A DNA stretch of 64,000 nucleotides from a virus, in the IMG/VR virus record IMGVR_UViG_3300033182_000709, positions 17,449 to 81,448 of that record. The stretch is one strand, 5' to 3'. Under the pieces are notes generated by a model. That model searched no databases and was not told the DNA's origin. It saw nothing but the letters and a program-made list of their open reading frames with translations. The position numbers and the translations under genes are program-made. Shown in pieces: positions 28,152 through 37,448 of the stretch. Numbering within the stretch: position 1 is the stretch's first letter; every line of letters begins with the position of its first letter.

Positions 28152-29071
28152 TGAATATTAATGTAAGGATGGAGGGCGGATTAGGAGATCATCTACTAGC
28201 TAATAGATTTATTCCTGCTATACTTGATAAGTACCCTAATGCCAATATAAATGTGTTCTCAGATACAGAGGGGAATCACAGGACTTTAAATTTATTATTA
28301 AAACTTTTCCCACATTTTTATAGAAGTGGAGAGGTTATAGAAGAGAGGGAAAGTAAAGAATTTTTAATCAATAGTAAGTTTGGGCGAGAAAATTATCCTG
28401 CTCATATCAAAAATCACAAAAAAGAAACATTAAATAAGCTGTATGATTGCGATAAATTTTATGACTTACACATTGACGGCTTGAAATGGTTGGACTATGA
28501 TTTTGAATGGTTAAGGTATTATTATCATTTCCCCAAACCGCTATTTGATTTTGAAGAAAATGGATATAAAGATGATTATTTACTAGTACATCTACATTCA
28601 AGACCAAATTCGCCGTATAATTTAGAACAGGGATATGTAAATGCGTTATTGCATACTCTTAGTAGGTATATTAAAATAGTTATTGTTATAGAAAAACAAT
28701 ATATGGATTACTATAATGATTTTTTCAATCATCCAAATATAACTATTAATACAGCAGATTCTATTGAGGATATTTTTCAATTAGCAAAAAATTGTAAATG
28801 TTTTTTAGGTATAGATAGCGGTATTAGATATATACCATATCATTTTGGTAAACCCGTTTTCTTATTCAGTAAATATTGTAGTCAATACGGACAAGTTGCA
28901 CCATCGCATTTAGTTAGATGGCTTATATTTGATAAAAATGTATTCCCTTTAAATTTTGATGTGAACATTGTTAGTCAAATGATTCAAAATGTGTTTAATA
29001 ATCCCGCGAGCGCTTTGTTTCCTGAAATATTAAATGATCTTAATTCTTATATTGTTAAAAGGAATATATAA
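28151..29071 (+). CDS. GT9-like glycosyltransferase (306 aa)
   Basis: 306 residues. Acceptor-side start MEGGLGDHLLANRFIPAI and donor-side CFLGIDSGIRYIPYHFGKPVF match the two-domain GT9/GT-B plan, and the length is normal for the family. Likely transfers a heptose or related sugar in the pathway set up upstream. Confidence 0.7.
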   Translation: MNINVRMEGGLGDHLLANRFIPAILDKYPNANINVFSDTEGNHRTLNLLLKLFPHFYRSGEVIEERESKEFLINSKFGRENYPAHIKNHKKETLNKLYDCDKFYDLHIDGLKWLDYDFEWLRYYYHFPKPLFDFEENGYKDDYLLVHLHSRPNSPYNLEQGYVNALLHTLSRYIKIVIVIEKQYMDYYNDFFNHPNITINTADSIEDIFQLAKNCKCFLGIDSGIRYIPYHFGKPVFLFSKYCSQYGQVAPSHLVRWLIFDKNVFPLNFDVNIVSQMIQNVFNNPASALFPEILNDLNSYIVKRNI

Positions 29072-29800
29072 ATGTTAGGTATCCAGTTAGATAGTTATTT
29101 AGGTATTGGAGATGCTATTCAATTTACTCATATACCTGAAAATATTTACCACAACACAGGGCAGAAAGTATATGATGTTTCTAACTCGTGGGTTTTTGAT
29201 CACAACCCATATGTTATTAGAGGGTCTGTACCAAGTAATATCAATACGCTGAATATGTGGAATGTATCTCGCCATTTTCCAGCAGAGGGCTTTAAGTCTC
29301 ATGCTGATAGATTTTTTATGTTTTTCAATAATGCGTTCAAAACATCATATTCTCCCTGTTTAAGGCACCCTAGACTATACTATAATGAAGAAGGAAAAAT
29401 AAATACTAATAGGATTCTTGTACATACAACTGGCAAGTCAGAAACAGAACCGATGCACGATAATGTCATTAATCATATCTCAGAAACATATAAGGATTTT
29501 GAGATAGTGCAAATAGGTGGACCCAAAGATAAACCAACTCCATTCAAGAAAATGTTGGGGTTGGGACTATGGGAGACAGCCAAGTTGATATCTGAATCTA
29601 TGATGTTTATTGGTATTAATAGTAGTATGATGAATATGGCGAATTGCTACACAAGGGTTCAGAAAAAAATACTCTTGCCGAGAGACATCGAAAGTTTTTT
29701 ACCTATGTCTCATCATAACGTATGGTTTGACCATGGAAATATGTATTATAACAATACAGAAATAGATACTGGTGCAACTTATTCATATACTAAAATCTAG
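29072..29800 (+). CDS. GT9-like glycosyltransferase (242 aa)
   Basis: YLGIGDAIQFTHIPENIY at the N-terminus and MFIGINSSMMNMANCY near residue 190 repeat the GT9 pattern in a shortened form (242 residues). Starts immediately after the previous stop. Acceptor unknown. Confidence 0.6.
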   Translation: MLGIQLDSYLGIGDAIQFTHIPENIYHNTGQKVYDVSNSWVFDHNPYVIRGSVPSNINTLNMWNVSRHFPAEGFKSHADRFFMFFNNAFKTSYSPCLRHPRLYYNEEGKINTNRILVHTTGKSETEPMHDNVINHISETYKDFEIVQIGGPKDKPTPFKKMLGLGLWETAKLISESMMFIGINSSMMNMANCYTRVQKKILLPRDIESFLPMSHHNVWFDHGNMYYNNTEIDTGATYSYTKI

Positions 29801-29812
29801 AGGATAATTATT

Positions 29813-30387
29813 ATGGGTTCATTAAAAAGATTTGACGTATGTAAATATGGATGTAATATCTATATCGAAACAGGTACGGGTTCCGGGTCATGTCTAGACA
29901 AGGCAGTTAATTCTAAATGCTTTGATAAGTGTTATTCGGTAGATATAGATGCAAAAATGGTTAATCGTGCTAGGCAAAGATTTCCTTCTTCGCAAATAGA
30001 AATAGGTACTTCTGTTGAAATTTTAGAAAAATGGTTAAGTTCTGGTGATATCAAGCAGGAAGATAATGTTCTGTTTTTTTAGATGCTCATTTTCCAAATG
30101 CAGATTTTAATGGTGCAAAATTCGATGTATCGGCTCTAAATGCCGTCCCCTTACAAGAGGAACTCGCATTAATTAAGAAATACAGAGGTAGTTCTAATAA
30201 CTATATTATTTGTGATGATGCTAGAATTTATAGAATTGATGAGTATCAAAATGGTAATGTTGAATGGCTACAGGTTCCCGGTGGTATGTCATTTATTTAT
30301 AATATGTTTTCAAAGGATCAGGTTTCAATAAACCTTTTGGATGAAGGTTATATTCTTATAGATGATAGGGGAAATAATGAATATTGA
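29813..30387 (+). pseudogene. methyltransferase-like gene with -1 frameshift in a T7 run
   Basis: Residues 1-89 (frame ending TAG at 30082) contain YIETGTGSGS and YSVDID, the SAM-binding start of a class I methyltransferase-like family. The missing continuation, LDAHFPNADF through EELALIKKY and IICDDAR, is intact in the -1 frame up to 30387. The frames meet at CTG TTT TTT TAG (30071-30082), a slippery run: slipping one base back gives TTA GAT GCT. It is either programmed -1 frameshifting or an indel in a homopolymer. Together about 190 residues, normal for the family. Confidence 0.7.
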
Positions 30388-31036
30388 TAACTCGGTAGAT
30401 AATTTTTATCAAAAAAATGCATCATCTAACTACGAAGATCATTATGATGTAGAACACGGTCCAAGAATTGATTGGATTGTTGATAGATTCAATCTAAAAT
30501 CAATAGAAAATAAAAGAATTATTGATGTTGGGTGTGGAAAAGGAAACTTTTTCAAGAGACTTAATCCTAACAATTTTTTTGTGGGTATAGATGGTGCTAA
30601 AATTAATAAGAAGTTATGTGATTTCTTTTTACTTAAAGTAAATCTAGACTATCCATTCTCTTATCTATTCGACAATGAGGAGAAGTTCGATTTCTTAATC
30701 GCTAGTGAAGTTATAGAACATATCTCTGGTCTAGATAATATTTTATTAGAGATGAAAGGATTGTTAAAAGAAAATGAGAAAGCTTTATTTACAATACCTC
30801 ACGTTTCAATTACCCATCCAACTATTTATCCCGGTATATTTTATCCAGAAAATAATTTTAAAACATTTATTGAGCAATATGGTTGGATTGTTGAGGAAGT
30901 AGATTATTGTAATATCGGTTGTAAGTCTGTCTGTTTTCTAGTTAGAAATGCCCCACTTACAGAGTCAAGACCTATGTTTGTAAAAAATGAACCAAAGTTT
31001 TATGGTAAAACACCAAGGGAGTATACGAATCTATGA
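30377..31036 (+). CDS. SAM-dependent methyltransferase (219 aa)
   Basis: Class I methyltransferase: RIIDVGCGKGNFF motif I near residue 48, then FDFLIASEVIEHI typical of small-molecule and lipid/sugar methyltransferases. Start ATG 30377 after AGGGGA; overlaps the end of the frameshifted gene by 11 bases. Likely modifies the sugar made in this cluster. Confidence 0.8.
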   Translation: MNIDNSVDNFYQKNASSNYEDHYDVEHGPRIDWIVDRFNLKSIENKRIIDVGCGKGNFFKRLNPNNFFVGIDGAKINKKLCDFFLLKVNLDYPFSYLFDNEEKFDFLIASEVIEHISGLDNILLEMKGLLKENEKALFTIPHVSITHPTIYPGIFYPENNFKTFIEQYGWIVEEVDYCNIGCKSVCFLVRNAPLTESRPMFVKNEPKFYGKTPREYTNL

Positions 31037-31854
31037 GGGCTATAGGTTGGAATTTGGGTCAACGTGGAGATATTATTATGAACACCGTAGTTGCTAGGGG
31101 GTTCAAAGAGATGTATCCTAATAGTCATTTGACGCTGGGGATATATAAAGAATATAGTGATATGCAAAGTTTATTTAAAAATCATAAATACATAGATGCG
31201 GTTCACTGCTACGACAGTTACCACGGTTGGCCTAATACAAAAGATGTGGACTTCCTGAGAAAAGAAAATTTTGATATAGTATTCAATGGAATGCCTCAAC
31301 ATAAAAGAGCAGATTGGTATAATCATTGTGTATCTCAGACAGAAGAATCCTGTCTGATGAACGATATTACTCCACCTAAAGATTTACAATGTAATCTAAT
31401 AAAATGGTTTAACGACAATGAGAATTACAAAAATTGTGTATGCATAGCCCCTTTTACATCGTCAGCACCTAAAGATTTATCTATTGATAGAGCAAATGAA
31501 ATCGTATCTATGGTAAGGAGACAGGGTTATGAGGTACTTCAACTTAGTTCTGCTAATCAGCCCCTGTTAGAAAATGTTATTTATGAAGATACAGACTATT
31601 TCAATAGCGTAGTCAATATGTTAAGTTGTAAGTTACTTATCACTGTCAATACTGGTATGTCTTGGGTAGCTTCTGCGTATAGTCATAAAACATTAGGTCT
31701 TTATTCTATAGAAAGTTGGGGTTATAAAGGTTTAAACTCTTCAGTGATTTATGAACCAATTAATCCAAATGCCGTTTATCTTAGGGGGAACCATCCTAAT
31801 ACTATTGATATGAATTTAATTGAAAGCACCTTCCAAAAAATTATAAAGGAATAA
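31033..31854 (+). CDS. GT9-like glycosyltransferase (273 aa)
   Basis: NLGQRGDIIMNTVVARGFKE and KLLITVNTGMSWVASAYSHKTLGLY fit the N- and C-domain signatures of GT9 heptosyltransferase relatives. ATGA overlap with the methyltransferase. Acceptor unknown. Confidence 0.68.
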   Translation: MRAIGWNLGQRGDIIMNTVVARGFKEMYPNSHLTLGIYKEYSDMQSLFKNHKYIDAVHCYDSYHGWPNTKDVDFLRKENFDIVFNGMPQHKRADWYNHCVSQTEESCLMNDITPPKDLQCNLIKWFNDNENYKNCVCIAPFTSSAPKDLSIDRANEIVSMVRRQGYEVLQLSSANQPLLENVIYEDTDYFNSVVNMLSCKLLITVNTGMSWVASAYSHKTLGLYSIESWGYKGLNSSVIYEPINPNAVYLRGNHPNTIDMNLIESTFQKIIKE

Positions 31855-31857
31855 AAT

Positions 31858-32670
31858 ATGTTAGTTGATTGTTTTCCGTTTTTTAATGAATTAGATTTAC
31901 TCGATATTAGGCTTCACGAATTAGATGAAATTGTAGATTATTTTATCATCGCAGAGGCAAACAAGACACAAAGTCTTATAGATAAACCCTTTTTCCTTGA
32001 GGCAAATATGGATAGATTTGCTAGATTTAAAGAAAAAATTATCTATCTAAAAATTACAGAATGCCCTAGTAATGATGGCAACTTATGGACTATGGAAAAT
32101 TTCCAAAGGAACTATCTAATTAACGGTCTGTCTCAACTAAACATATGTTCTACTGATAGAATTATGATTTCAGATCTCGATGAGATTCCAAATGCTAAAG
32201 TGTTAAAGAATGCGTTAGATAATGATTATAGAGATCTAGATGTGTTCACTTGCGACATAGATTTCTTTGTTTACTTTATGAATCTAAAGGCAAAAAATAA
32301 AATTTGGCCCGGAACAGCAGTGTTTAAGCCAGAGCTATTACAACGTGCGACTATCCAAAATATCAAAGATGGTAAAAATCATTATCAAAAATTACCAAAC
32401 GCTGGATGGCATCTAAGTTGGCTGGGAGGTTATAAGAAAATTATTGAAAAGGCTTATTCGTGTATTGAGCCGTATGATAAAACAAAGATTCCTAGTGAAG
32501 AGCAGTTCAAGGTTTATTTCGACCAGTACTTGAAAAATCCAGATAAAAAATTCATCCATATTGAAAATTTAAATATGGTAGGTATCGAGCTAGGGATTAC
32601 TGACGATACTAATTATCCGTCTTACGTTGTTAATAATCCACATATTTACAAAAAATACTTTTACAAATAA
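31858..32670 (+). CDS. glycosyltransferase family 17 protein (270 aa)
   Basis: DCFPFFNELDLLDIRLHELD then YFIIAEANKT and ISDLDEIP are the hallmark motifs of GT17 (beta-1,4-N-acetylglucosaminyltransferase-like), including the D-x-D-type metal site in DLDE. Normal length. Transfers a sugar, probably onto the glycan assembled by the neighbours. Confidence 0.88.
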   Translation: MLVDCFPFFNELDLLDIRLHELDEIVDYFIIAEANKTQSLIDKPFFLEANMDRFARFKEKIIYLKITECPSNDGNLWTMENFQRNYLINGLSQLNICSTDRIMISDLDEIPNAKVLKNALDNDYRDLDVFTCDIDFFVYFMNLKAKNKIWPGTAVFKPELLQRATIQNIKDGKNHYQKLPNAGWHLSWLGGYKKIIEKAYSCIEPYDKTKIPSEEQFKVYFDQYLKNPDKKFIHIENLNMVGIELGITDDTNYPSYVVNNPHIYKKYFYK

Positions 32671-32685
32671 TATTAGAGGCTAATT

Positions 32686-33429
32686 ATGAATGATAAAATT
32701 AATACCATTAAATCTCTACTAGTGCCATATGAATATAAACATCTACAGAGATATGGTGGTAATTATGATGGTGCCTATATACTTTCATCCGCCCTACTAG
32801 ATGATACAGACATAATCTACTCATATGGAGTTGGTCCTGAAGAAAGCTGGATCACTTTTGACAGGCATATGACAAAATTACAAAAGCACGTTTATATGTA
32901 TGACAATTTAAAAAATGGATTTTGGACATCCGATCCATACATTCATTTCAAAAGTCAATATGTAAATTCTACAAATATTTACAAGCATATTGTAGATAAT
33001 AATCATACAGAAAAAACAAATATGGTTTTAAAAATGGATATTGAAGGGAATGAGTTTGAGACACTTTTATATTGTCCAGAGAAAATTTTTGATCATTTTA
33101 ATCAATTAGCCATTGAGATACATGATGTCGTGAACTCTCATCTTGAACCACAATATTTGATCAATGCCTATAATCAAGAGTTAAGATGGCAAAATAAGAT
33201 TGACCTATTAACCCTTATTAACAAACACTATAAATTAGTACATATTCACGGTAATAATAATTCTGCTGCTGTTGTAGAGGGGATTCCAGATGTATTAGAG
33301 CTACTTTATATTAGAAATGATTGCATTTTTGAAGAATCGTTGTTGCAAGAAAGTTTTCCAAGGTACGGGTTGGATTTTCCAAATAATCCTGCTGCGGCAG
33401 ACATAACATTAGATTGGTGGATTAAATAA
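32686..33429 (+). CDS. FkbM-type methyltransferase (247 aa)
   Basis: YSYGVGPEESWITFDRH near residue 45 and VLKMDIEGNEFETLL near residue 122 match FkbM (Methyltransf_21) methyltransferases, which methylate sugar or polyketide hydroxyls. AGAGGC before the ATG. Part of the glycan operon. Confidence 0.8.
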   Translation: MNDKINTIKSLLVPYEYKHLQRYGGNYDGAYILSSALLDDTDIIYSYGVGPEESWITFDRHMTKLQKHVYMYDNLKNGFWTSDPYIHFKSQYVNSTNIYKHIVDNNHTEKTNMVLKMDIEGNEFETLLYCPEKIFDHFNQLAIEIHDVVNSHLEPQYLINAYNQELRWQNKIDLLTLINKHYKLVHIHGNNNSAAVVEGIPDVLELLYIRNDCIFEESLLQESFPRYGLDFPNNPAAADITLDWWIK

Positions 33430-33440
33430 GGGTTTATATT

Positions 33441-33791
33441 ATGATTGAATTATTGGTAGATGAGGCGTATGCATTTGATTACTTGGCTATTTTAGATGTA
33501 AAAAACACACTACATCCTTCTGTGGAAAAAAAAGAAACATATAATGAATGCTGTAATCATTTGAGTTCACAGGTTGATAATTTTGACGAGATTGTATCTT
33601 CTCAAGAATATCAGGAGTTATTTGATATCAATAAGATAACATTTTTTCTAATTGATGAAATGAGGTGCGGTAACGAGATTACTGCAAAACAAATTGATGA
33701 TGCAAATATCGAAAGATTTAATAAGAAAAAAGCTTTACAGGATAAATTTTTCAATAGTAAATTGAGAGAAGAAAAAATCTTGTATAAATAG
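33441..33791 (+). CDS. hypothetical protein in the sugar cluster (116 aa)
   Basis: 116 residues, acidic and helical, with several Cys (ECC, MRCGNE). No family recognised. Position suggests a role or partner in glycan modification. Confidence 0.6.
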   Translation: MIELLVDEAYAFDYLAILDVKNTLHPSVEKKETYNECCNHLSSQVDNFDEIVSSQEYQELFDINKITFFLIDEMRCGNEITAKQIDDANIERFNKKKALQDKFFNSKLREEKILYK

Positions 33792-33803
33792 GAGTAGATA
33801 ATA

Positions 33804-34232
33804 ATGAAGAGATATGGAATAGTTTCTGGATATTTTAATCCAATCCATAGAGGGCATATCGAATATATTAATGCTGCCAAGCAGGATTGCGATCATCTTG
33901 TAGTTATTGTTAATAACGATTATCAGGTTAAGCTAAAAGGTTCTACTCCTTTTATGGATACTAAGCATAGGGCGTTTATTGTTAAAAATCTAAAATCTGT
34001 AGATGAAGTATTTTTATCTATTGATGACGATAGATCTGTTGCTAAAAGTATTAGTATGTTGGCACTAGATTATAATGATAAAAATTTAGTATTTTACAAT
34101 AGTGGTGATAGAAATCCAGAAAATTATGAAAGTCAAGAAGATATTGTCTGTCATAAATATCATATAGAGACAAAGTTCCTAGATTTACCCAAAGTTTATT
34201 CTTCTAGTGAACTTAAAAAAAGTGTATATTAA
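33804..34232 (+). CDS. cytidylyltransferase-family nucleotidyltransferase (142 aa)
   Basis: GYFNPIHRGHIEYINAAK is the H-x-G-H signature; NPENYES and YSSSELKK complete the small nucleotidyltransferase fold. Normal length for TagD/RfaE-C-like members. A second such enzyme in this cluster, so at least two activated sugars or alditols may be made. Confidence 0.82.
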   Translation: MKRYGIVSGYFNPIHRGHIEYINAAKQDCDHLVVIVNNDYQVKLKGSTPFMDTKHRAFIVKNLKSVDEVFLSIDDDRSVAKSISMLALDYNDKNLVFYNSGDRNPENYESQEDIVCHKYHIETKFLDLPKVYSSSELKKSVY

Positions 34233-34267
34233 TATATAAGATTTCTTTTTTAAATGAGGATAGAAAT

Positions 34268-34540
34268 ATGCCTTTGAAAAAATGTTCTGAGGATAAACAA
34301 AGTGGATGGAAGTGGGGAGATGAAGGAAAATGCTATACTGGACCAGAAGGTAAGAAAAAAGCAATTAGGCAAGGAGTTGCTATTGAAGGTCCAGAAAAGT
34401 TTTCTAAGAAAGTCAAGGCAGGCGAACTAGAATTTGCAGAAAAAGATTGGGAATATATTGATGATGCATTGGGTCATATTGGTTTAGGTATTGGTGATAG
34501 ACTTGCTTATGCAGTTGATTTACAGAGGTATTTAAAATGA
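34268..34540 (+). CDS. small phage protein with GWKWG-KCYTG motif (90 aa)
   Basis: 90 residues. MPLKKCSEDKQSGWKWGDEG then KCYTGPEGKKKAIRQGVAI is a motif seen in many phage proteins of unknown function, often near head genes. ATGA overlap with the peptidase gene. Two Cys could be structural. Confidence 0.65.
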   Translation: MPLKKCSEDKQSGWKWGDEGKCYTGPEGKKKAIRQGVAIEGPEKFSKKVKAGELEFAEKDWEYIDDALGHIGLGIGDRLAYAVDLQRYLK

Positions 34541-35463
34541 GTGATTATAACAGTCCTAGAGAATTATTAAATGCTTATAGGAATGGTTTTGTAGGAGTTG
34601 ATTGTGATGAAGAAGATGTAAGAAAACTTCTTGGTGAACTTCCTATGCCTATGTTTGGTGCTGCGGCATACGAACTTTATGGTGCTGGAGAAGGTAAAGT
34701 CAGTGCTCCATTTAAATCTTTACTTAAATTTGATCCCGGCTTTGGTCCTTCTGAGAGACAAACTACAGGTGATTGTGTATCTCATTCTACTAGAAATGCT
34801 GTAGATATTACTAGAGCAGTAGAAATTGATATTAAAAAACAACCTGAAGAGTTTGATGCTAGAGGTGCTACTGAAGCAATCTACCAATCTAGAGGTCACA
34901 GAGGTCAAGGAATGTCTTGTTCTGGTGCTGCTAGATATGTTCATCAGAATGGTGGATTATTGATTAGAAAAGATTATGGTAAAGTAGATTTATCTAAATA
35001 TAATTCTAGTCTTGGTGCAAATCATCGCATCCCTAATAGTATTTATAAAGATGAAGCAAAGAAACATCAAGTCAAAACTATCTCATTGATTACAACTGTA
35101 TCAGAGGCTAGAGATGCCTTAGCTAATGGTTATGGAATTTCAGTTTGTTCTGGTTATGGTTTTTCAAGTAAAAGAGATAAATATGGTATTGCTAAAAGGA
35201 GTGGTGGTTGGTCACATGCTATGGCATGGATTGCTTGTGATGATAGTCATGAAGTTTATAAAGAAACTCTCTTTTTAGTACAAAACTCATGGGGTAAATG
35301 GAATAGTGGTCCTAAAAGATTAGGTCAACCAGATGGTAGCTTTTGGATTAGAGAAAAAGATGCTAGAGGTATGTTGTCTGGTAGAGGTTCATGGGTATTT
35401 AGTGATGTTGATGGATTCCCTGCAAGAAAATTACCTGATTATGGAACAGGAGATTACCTATAA
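34537..35463 (+). CDS. papain-like cysteine peptidase (308 aa)
   Basis: Peptidase family C1-like: oxyanion Gln and catalytic Cys in ERQTTGDCVSHS (about residues 72-83), His in GGWSHAMAWIA (about 224) and Asn in VQNSWGKW (about 250). No signal peptide. Phage papain-like proteins may process virion proteins or act in lysis or host takeover. Followed by a Cys-rich secreted protein in a TAATG overlap. Confidence 0.85.
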   Translation: MSDYNSPRELLNAYRNGFVGVDCDEEDVRKLLGELPMPMFGAAAYELYGAGEGKVSAPFKSLLKFDPGFGPSERQTTGDCVSHSTRNAVDITRAVEIDIKKQPEEFDARGATEAIYQSRGHRGQGMSCSGAARYVHQNGGLLIRKDYGKVDLSKYNSSLGANHRIPNSIYKDEAKKHQVKTISLITTVSEARDALANGYGISVCSGYGFSSKRDKYGIAKRSGGWSHAMAWIACDDSHEVYKETLFLVQNSWGKWNSGPKRLGQPDGSFWIREKDARGMLSGRGSWVFSDVDGFPARKLPDYGTGDYL

Positions 35464-35828
35464 TGAATAAAATACTTTTAGTTATTGCTGGTTTATTAGG
35501 TATGGGTGCTGCTATTGAAAAGGAACACCTTGATTTTAGACCTGAAATATCTACTGGGATTACAAATGTCGTTCTTGGTGGAGAGGACGACATCCCAGTG
35601 GTTCCTCCAGATGAAAACAATAATTGTCCATGCAATAAAAAAACGGGTATAATTACTCAAGGTGATGGTCATCAAACTAAATGTCCATGTGACAATGGTG
35701 AATGTGGATGTGTAAATAAACCATCAGGACCAGAACCACCAACACCAGAACAAGAGGATTGTGATCAAAATACAAGTTCTCCTCGTAAGGGTTTATTGCA
35801 AAGAATTTTTGGAATTTTTAGGAGATAA
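35463..35828 (+). CDS. Cys/Pro-rich exported protein (121 aa)
   Basis: Hydrophobic N-terminus (MNKILLVIAGLLGMGAAIEK) as signal or anchor, then CPC, CPC and CGC clusters in residues 58-84 and a Pro-rich linker to a basic tail (RIFGIFRR). Directly coupled to the papain-like gene, so possibly its partner or substrate. Confidence 0.65.
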   Translation: MNKILLVIAGLLGMGAAIEKEHLDFRPEISTGITNVVLGGEDDIPVVPPDENNNCPCNKKTGIITQGDGHQTKCPCDNGECGCVNKPSGPEPPTPEQEDCDQNTSSPRKGLLQRIFGIFRR

Positions 35829-35830
35829 GT

Positions 35831-36178
35831 ATGTCAGATCCATCCAAGCAAGTTATAGATTTTACTAATAAGGTATTTGATGATATTGATAATGATAAGT
35901 ATGGATTTGATCCATTATTGATTATTGCAATCGCTAATATTATTATTAATCTTATCAAAGCAATAAATGTTATTTACTTTTCTAAATCTTCTAAAAACAT
36001 TCATAACTTCATTAAAAAACGTGGTTTAATGATGAGGATATTAATGAGGAGAGAAGCAAGAAAAGAACTGAAAGAATATACTGATGATGAAAGAGATGCT
36101 GTTATCTCTTCTATTGGTAATGTAGTTCGTGACTATGGAGAAAGCGAATTTAAAGATTTAGTTTCCTCAATTAGATAA
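35831..36178 (+). CDS. membrane-associated hypothetical protein (115 aa)
   Basis: 115 residues with one hydrophobic helix (about 27-48) and a basic helical C-terminal half. AGGAGAT upstream. Function unknown; sits in a run of membrane proteins. Confidence 0.6.
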   Translation: MSDPSKQVIDFTNKVFDDIDNDKYGFDPLLIIAIANIIINLIKAINVIYFSKSSKNIHNFIKKRGLMMRILMRREARKELKEYTDDERDAVISSIGNVVRDYGESEFKDLVSSIR

Positions 36179-36191
36179 TGGGAGAAAAGTT

Positions 36192-36365
36192 ATGGATAAA
36201 TTGCAAAGTATTTGGAAAAGTCGTCGTGTTTGGGTTGCTGTTGCTGGTGTTGCTGTAGCATGTGCAAATAGCCTTGGAGTTGAAGTTGATCCAGAAACAG
36301 TTCAGTATGTTGTTCTTTTAGCTGCCTCTTGGATTGTTGGTGACTCACTACGCAAAACGGAGTAA
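36192..36365 (+). CDS. holin-like small membrane protein (57 aa)
   Basis: 57 residues: WKSRRVWVAVAGVAVA, then a second hydrophobic stretch ending WIVGDSLRKTE. Two spans with an R-rich start and a G-x-SLRKT end are typical of small phage proteins annotated as holins. GGAGAAA upstream. Confidence 0.55.
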   Translation: MDKLQSIWKSRRVWVAVAGVAVACANSLGVEVDPETVQYVVLLAASWIVGDSLRKTE

Positions 36366-36369
36366 TATG

Positions 36370-36675
36370 ATGTTTGAAAATCTAGATATTGTTCAGGTGA
36401 TCTTGATTGGATTAGGACTTGTTATTGTTGCTTCTGTATTTTTGAAGTCTGATGAAAAGAAACCTGATCCTGTAATTCCTCCTCCGGTTGTACCACCACC
36501 TGTTGTGCCTTCACCAGTTTTGGATGACGGTCACGATTTTATGTGTTTGGTGCAGAAATGGCATGATCTCAAAGCATGTGCTCACGAACAGGGATTGCAT
36601 GAGGTATGTAAAGTACTTGATACAGATGTATTTCCCTTGTTGAATAAGCCAGAAAAACATGAGGTTAAATCATGA
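36370..36675 (+). CDS. membrane-anchored Pro-rich protein (101 aa)
   Basis: One span (about residues 7-25), a Pro/Val linker (PPPVVPPPVVPSP) and a C-terminal domain with paired Cys and His. The ATG at 36370 fits the CGGAG site better than 36367. A spanin-like arrangement is imaginable but not shown. Confidence 0.55.
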   Translation: MFENLDIVQVILIGLGLVIVASVFLKSDEKKPDPVIPPPVVPPPVVPSPVLDDGHDFMCLVQKWHDLKACAHEQGLHEVCKVLDTDVFPLLNKPEKHEVKS

Positions 36676-37193
36676 AAGATTCTACTAAATTAAGCATTGG
36701 GTTACTTATTGTAGCCCTTGGTTTATTTTGGCCTAAAATTAAAGAAGGAGTTCTAAATAACTTACCTGATGATAGCTTTGGTTCTTCTACAGTAAATGTG
36801 GTTTTTGAAAAGGTTGATGAGCCATCTGATGCCTTGAAAGAAGAAGTTGCTGGTATTCGTGATCTTGTTATTGGTGATACTGCGGAAACTATTCGCGAAG
36901 CTGATGATGATAGAATCAGATTAGCACAGTTCTATGCACAATTATCACATATTGTTAGAAAAGAACCGGGATTTTTGAAGACTACAGGACAATTTAGAGA
37001 GTATAATTCTACTGCTGGTCAGATTAACTACGCAGGTATTTCCTTGAAAGGTAAATATACAGGTCTTGGTCAAGCAATTGATCAAGCAATTGTGGATCAG
37101 ATAGGTCTAGAAAATATTGAATTAGATATTGACAGACGGGATGATCTTGCTAAAATACTTGCAGCTATTTCATGGGAACTCTGGCATGAGTAA
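36672..37193 (+). CDS. membrane-anchored hypothetical protein (173 aa)
   Basis: N-terminal span (residues 7-24), then a soluble helical domain of about 140 residues with DDDRIRLAQFYAQL. ATGA overlap with the upstream gene. Function unknown. Confidence 0.6.
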   Translation: MKDSTKLSIGLLIVALGLFWPKIKEGVLNNLPDDSFGSSTVNVVFEKVDEPSDALKEEVAGIRDLVIGDTAETIREADDDRIRLAQFYAQLSHIVRKEPGFLKTTGQFREYNSTAGQINYAGISLKGKYTGLGQAIDQAIVDQIGLENIELDIDRRDDLAKILAAISWELWHE

Positions 37194-37383
37194 TGAAGAA
37201 GAGAGATTTGGCGGTGGCATTATAGAAAATGCCATTGATGGTATCTTAAAGAAATATAATATTTCTCGTAAAGATATTGATAAGGTTAAGTCGATTATAG
37301 ATAAAGTTGAGATTAGTCATGTTGGTAAATCTACTGTAATCGAAATTAATCTGAAAAAACTCAAGATTGTAATTGACAGTTAG
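37186..37383 (+). CDS. small hypothetical protein (65 aa)
   Basis: 65 residues from the ATG at 37186 (MSNEEERFGG), overlapping the upstream stop. Helix then two strands (STVIEINLKKLKIVI). Function unknown. The next promoter overlaps its end. Confidence 0.6.
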   Translation: MSNEEERFGGGIIENAIDGILKKYNISRKDIDKVKSIIDKVEISHVGKSTVIEINLKKLKIVIDS

Positions 37384-37415
37384 TGAATTTGACGTATAAT
37401 TAAGCATACGTTTTT
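37373..37415 (+). promoter_or_regulatory. promoter inside a terminator hairpin
   Basis: TTGACA (37373-37378), 16 bp spacer, TATAAT (37395-37400). ACGTAT (37392-37397) pairs with ATACGT (37406-37411) followed by TTTT, so the -10 lies in the first arm of the hairpin. Confidence 0.7.
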
Positions 37416-37448
37416 AGTGTTTCTTCACTTTTTATAGAGGACTGTTTC

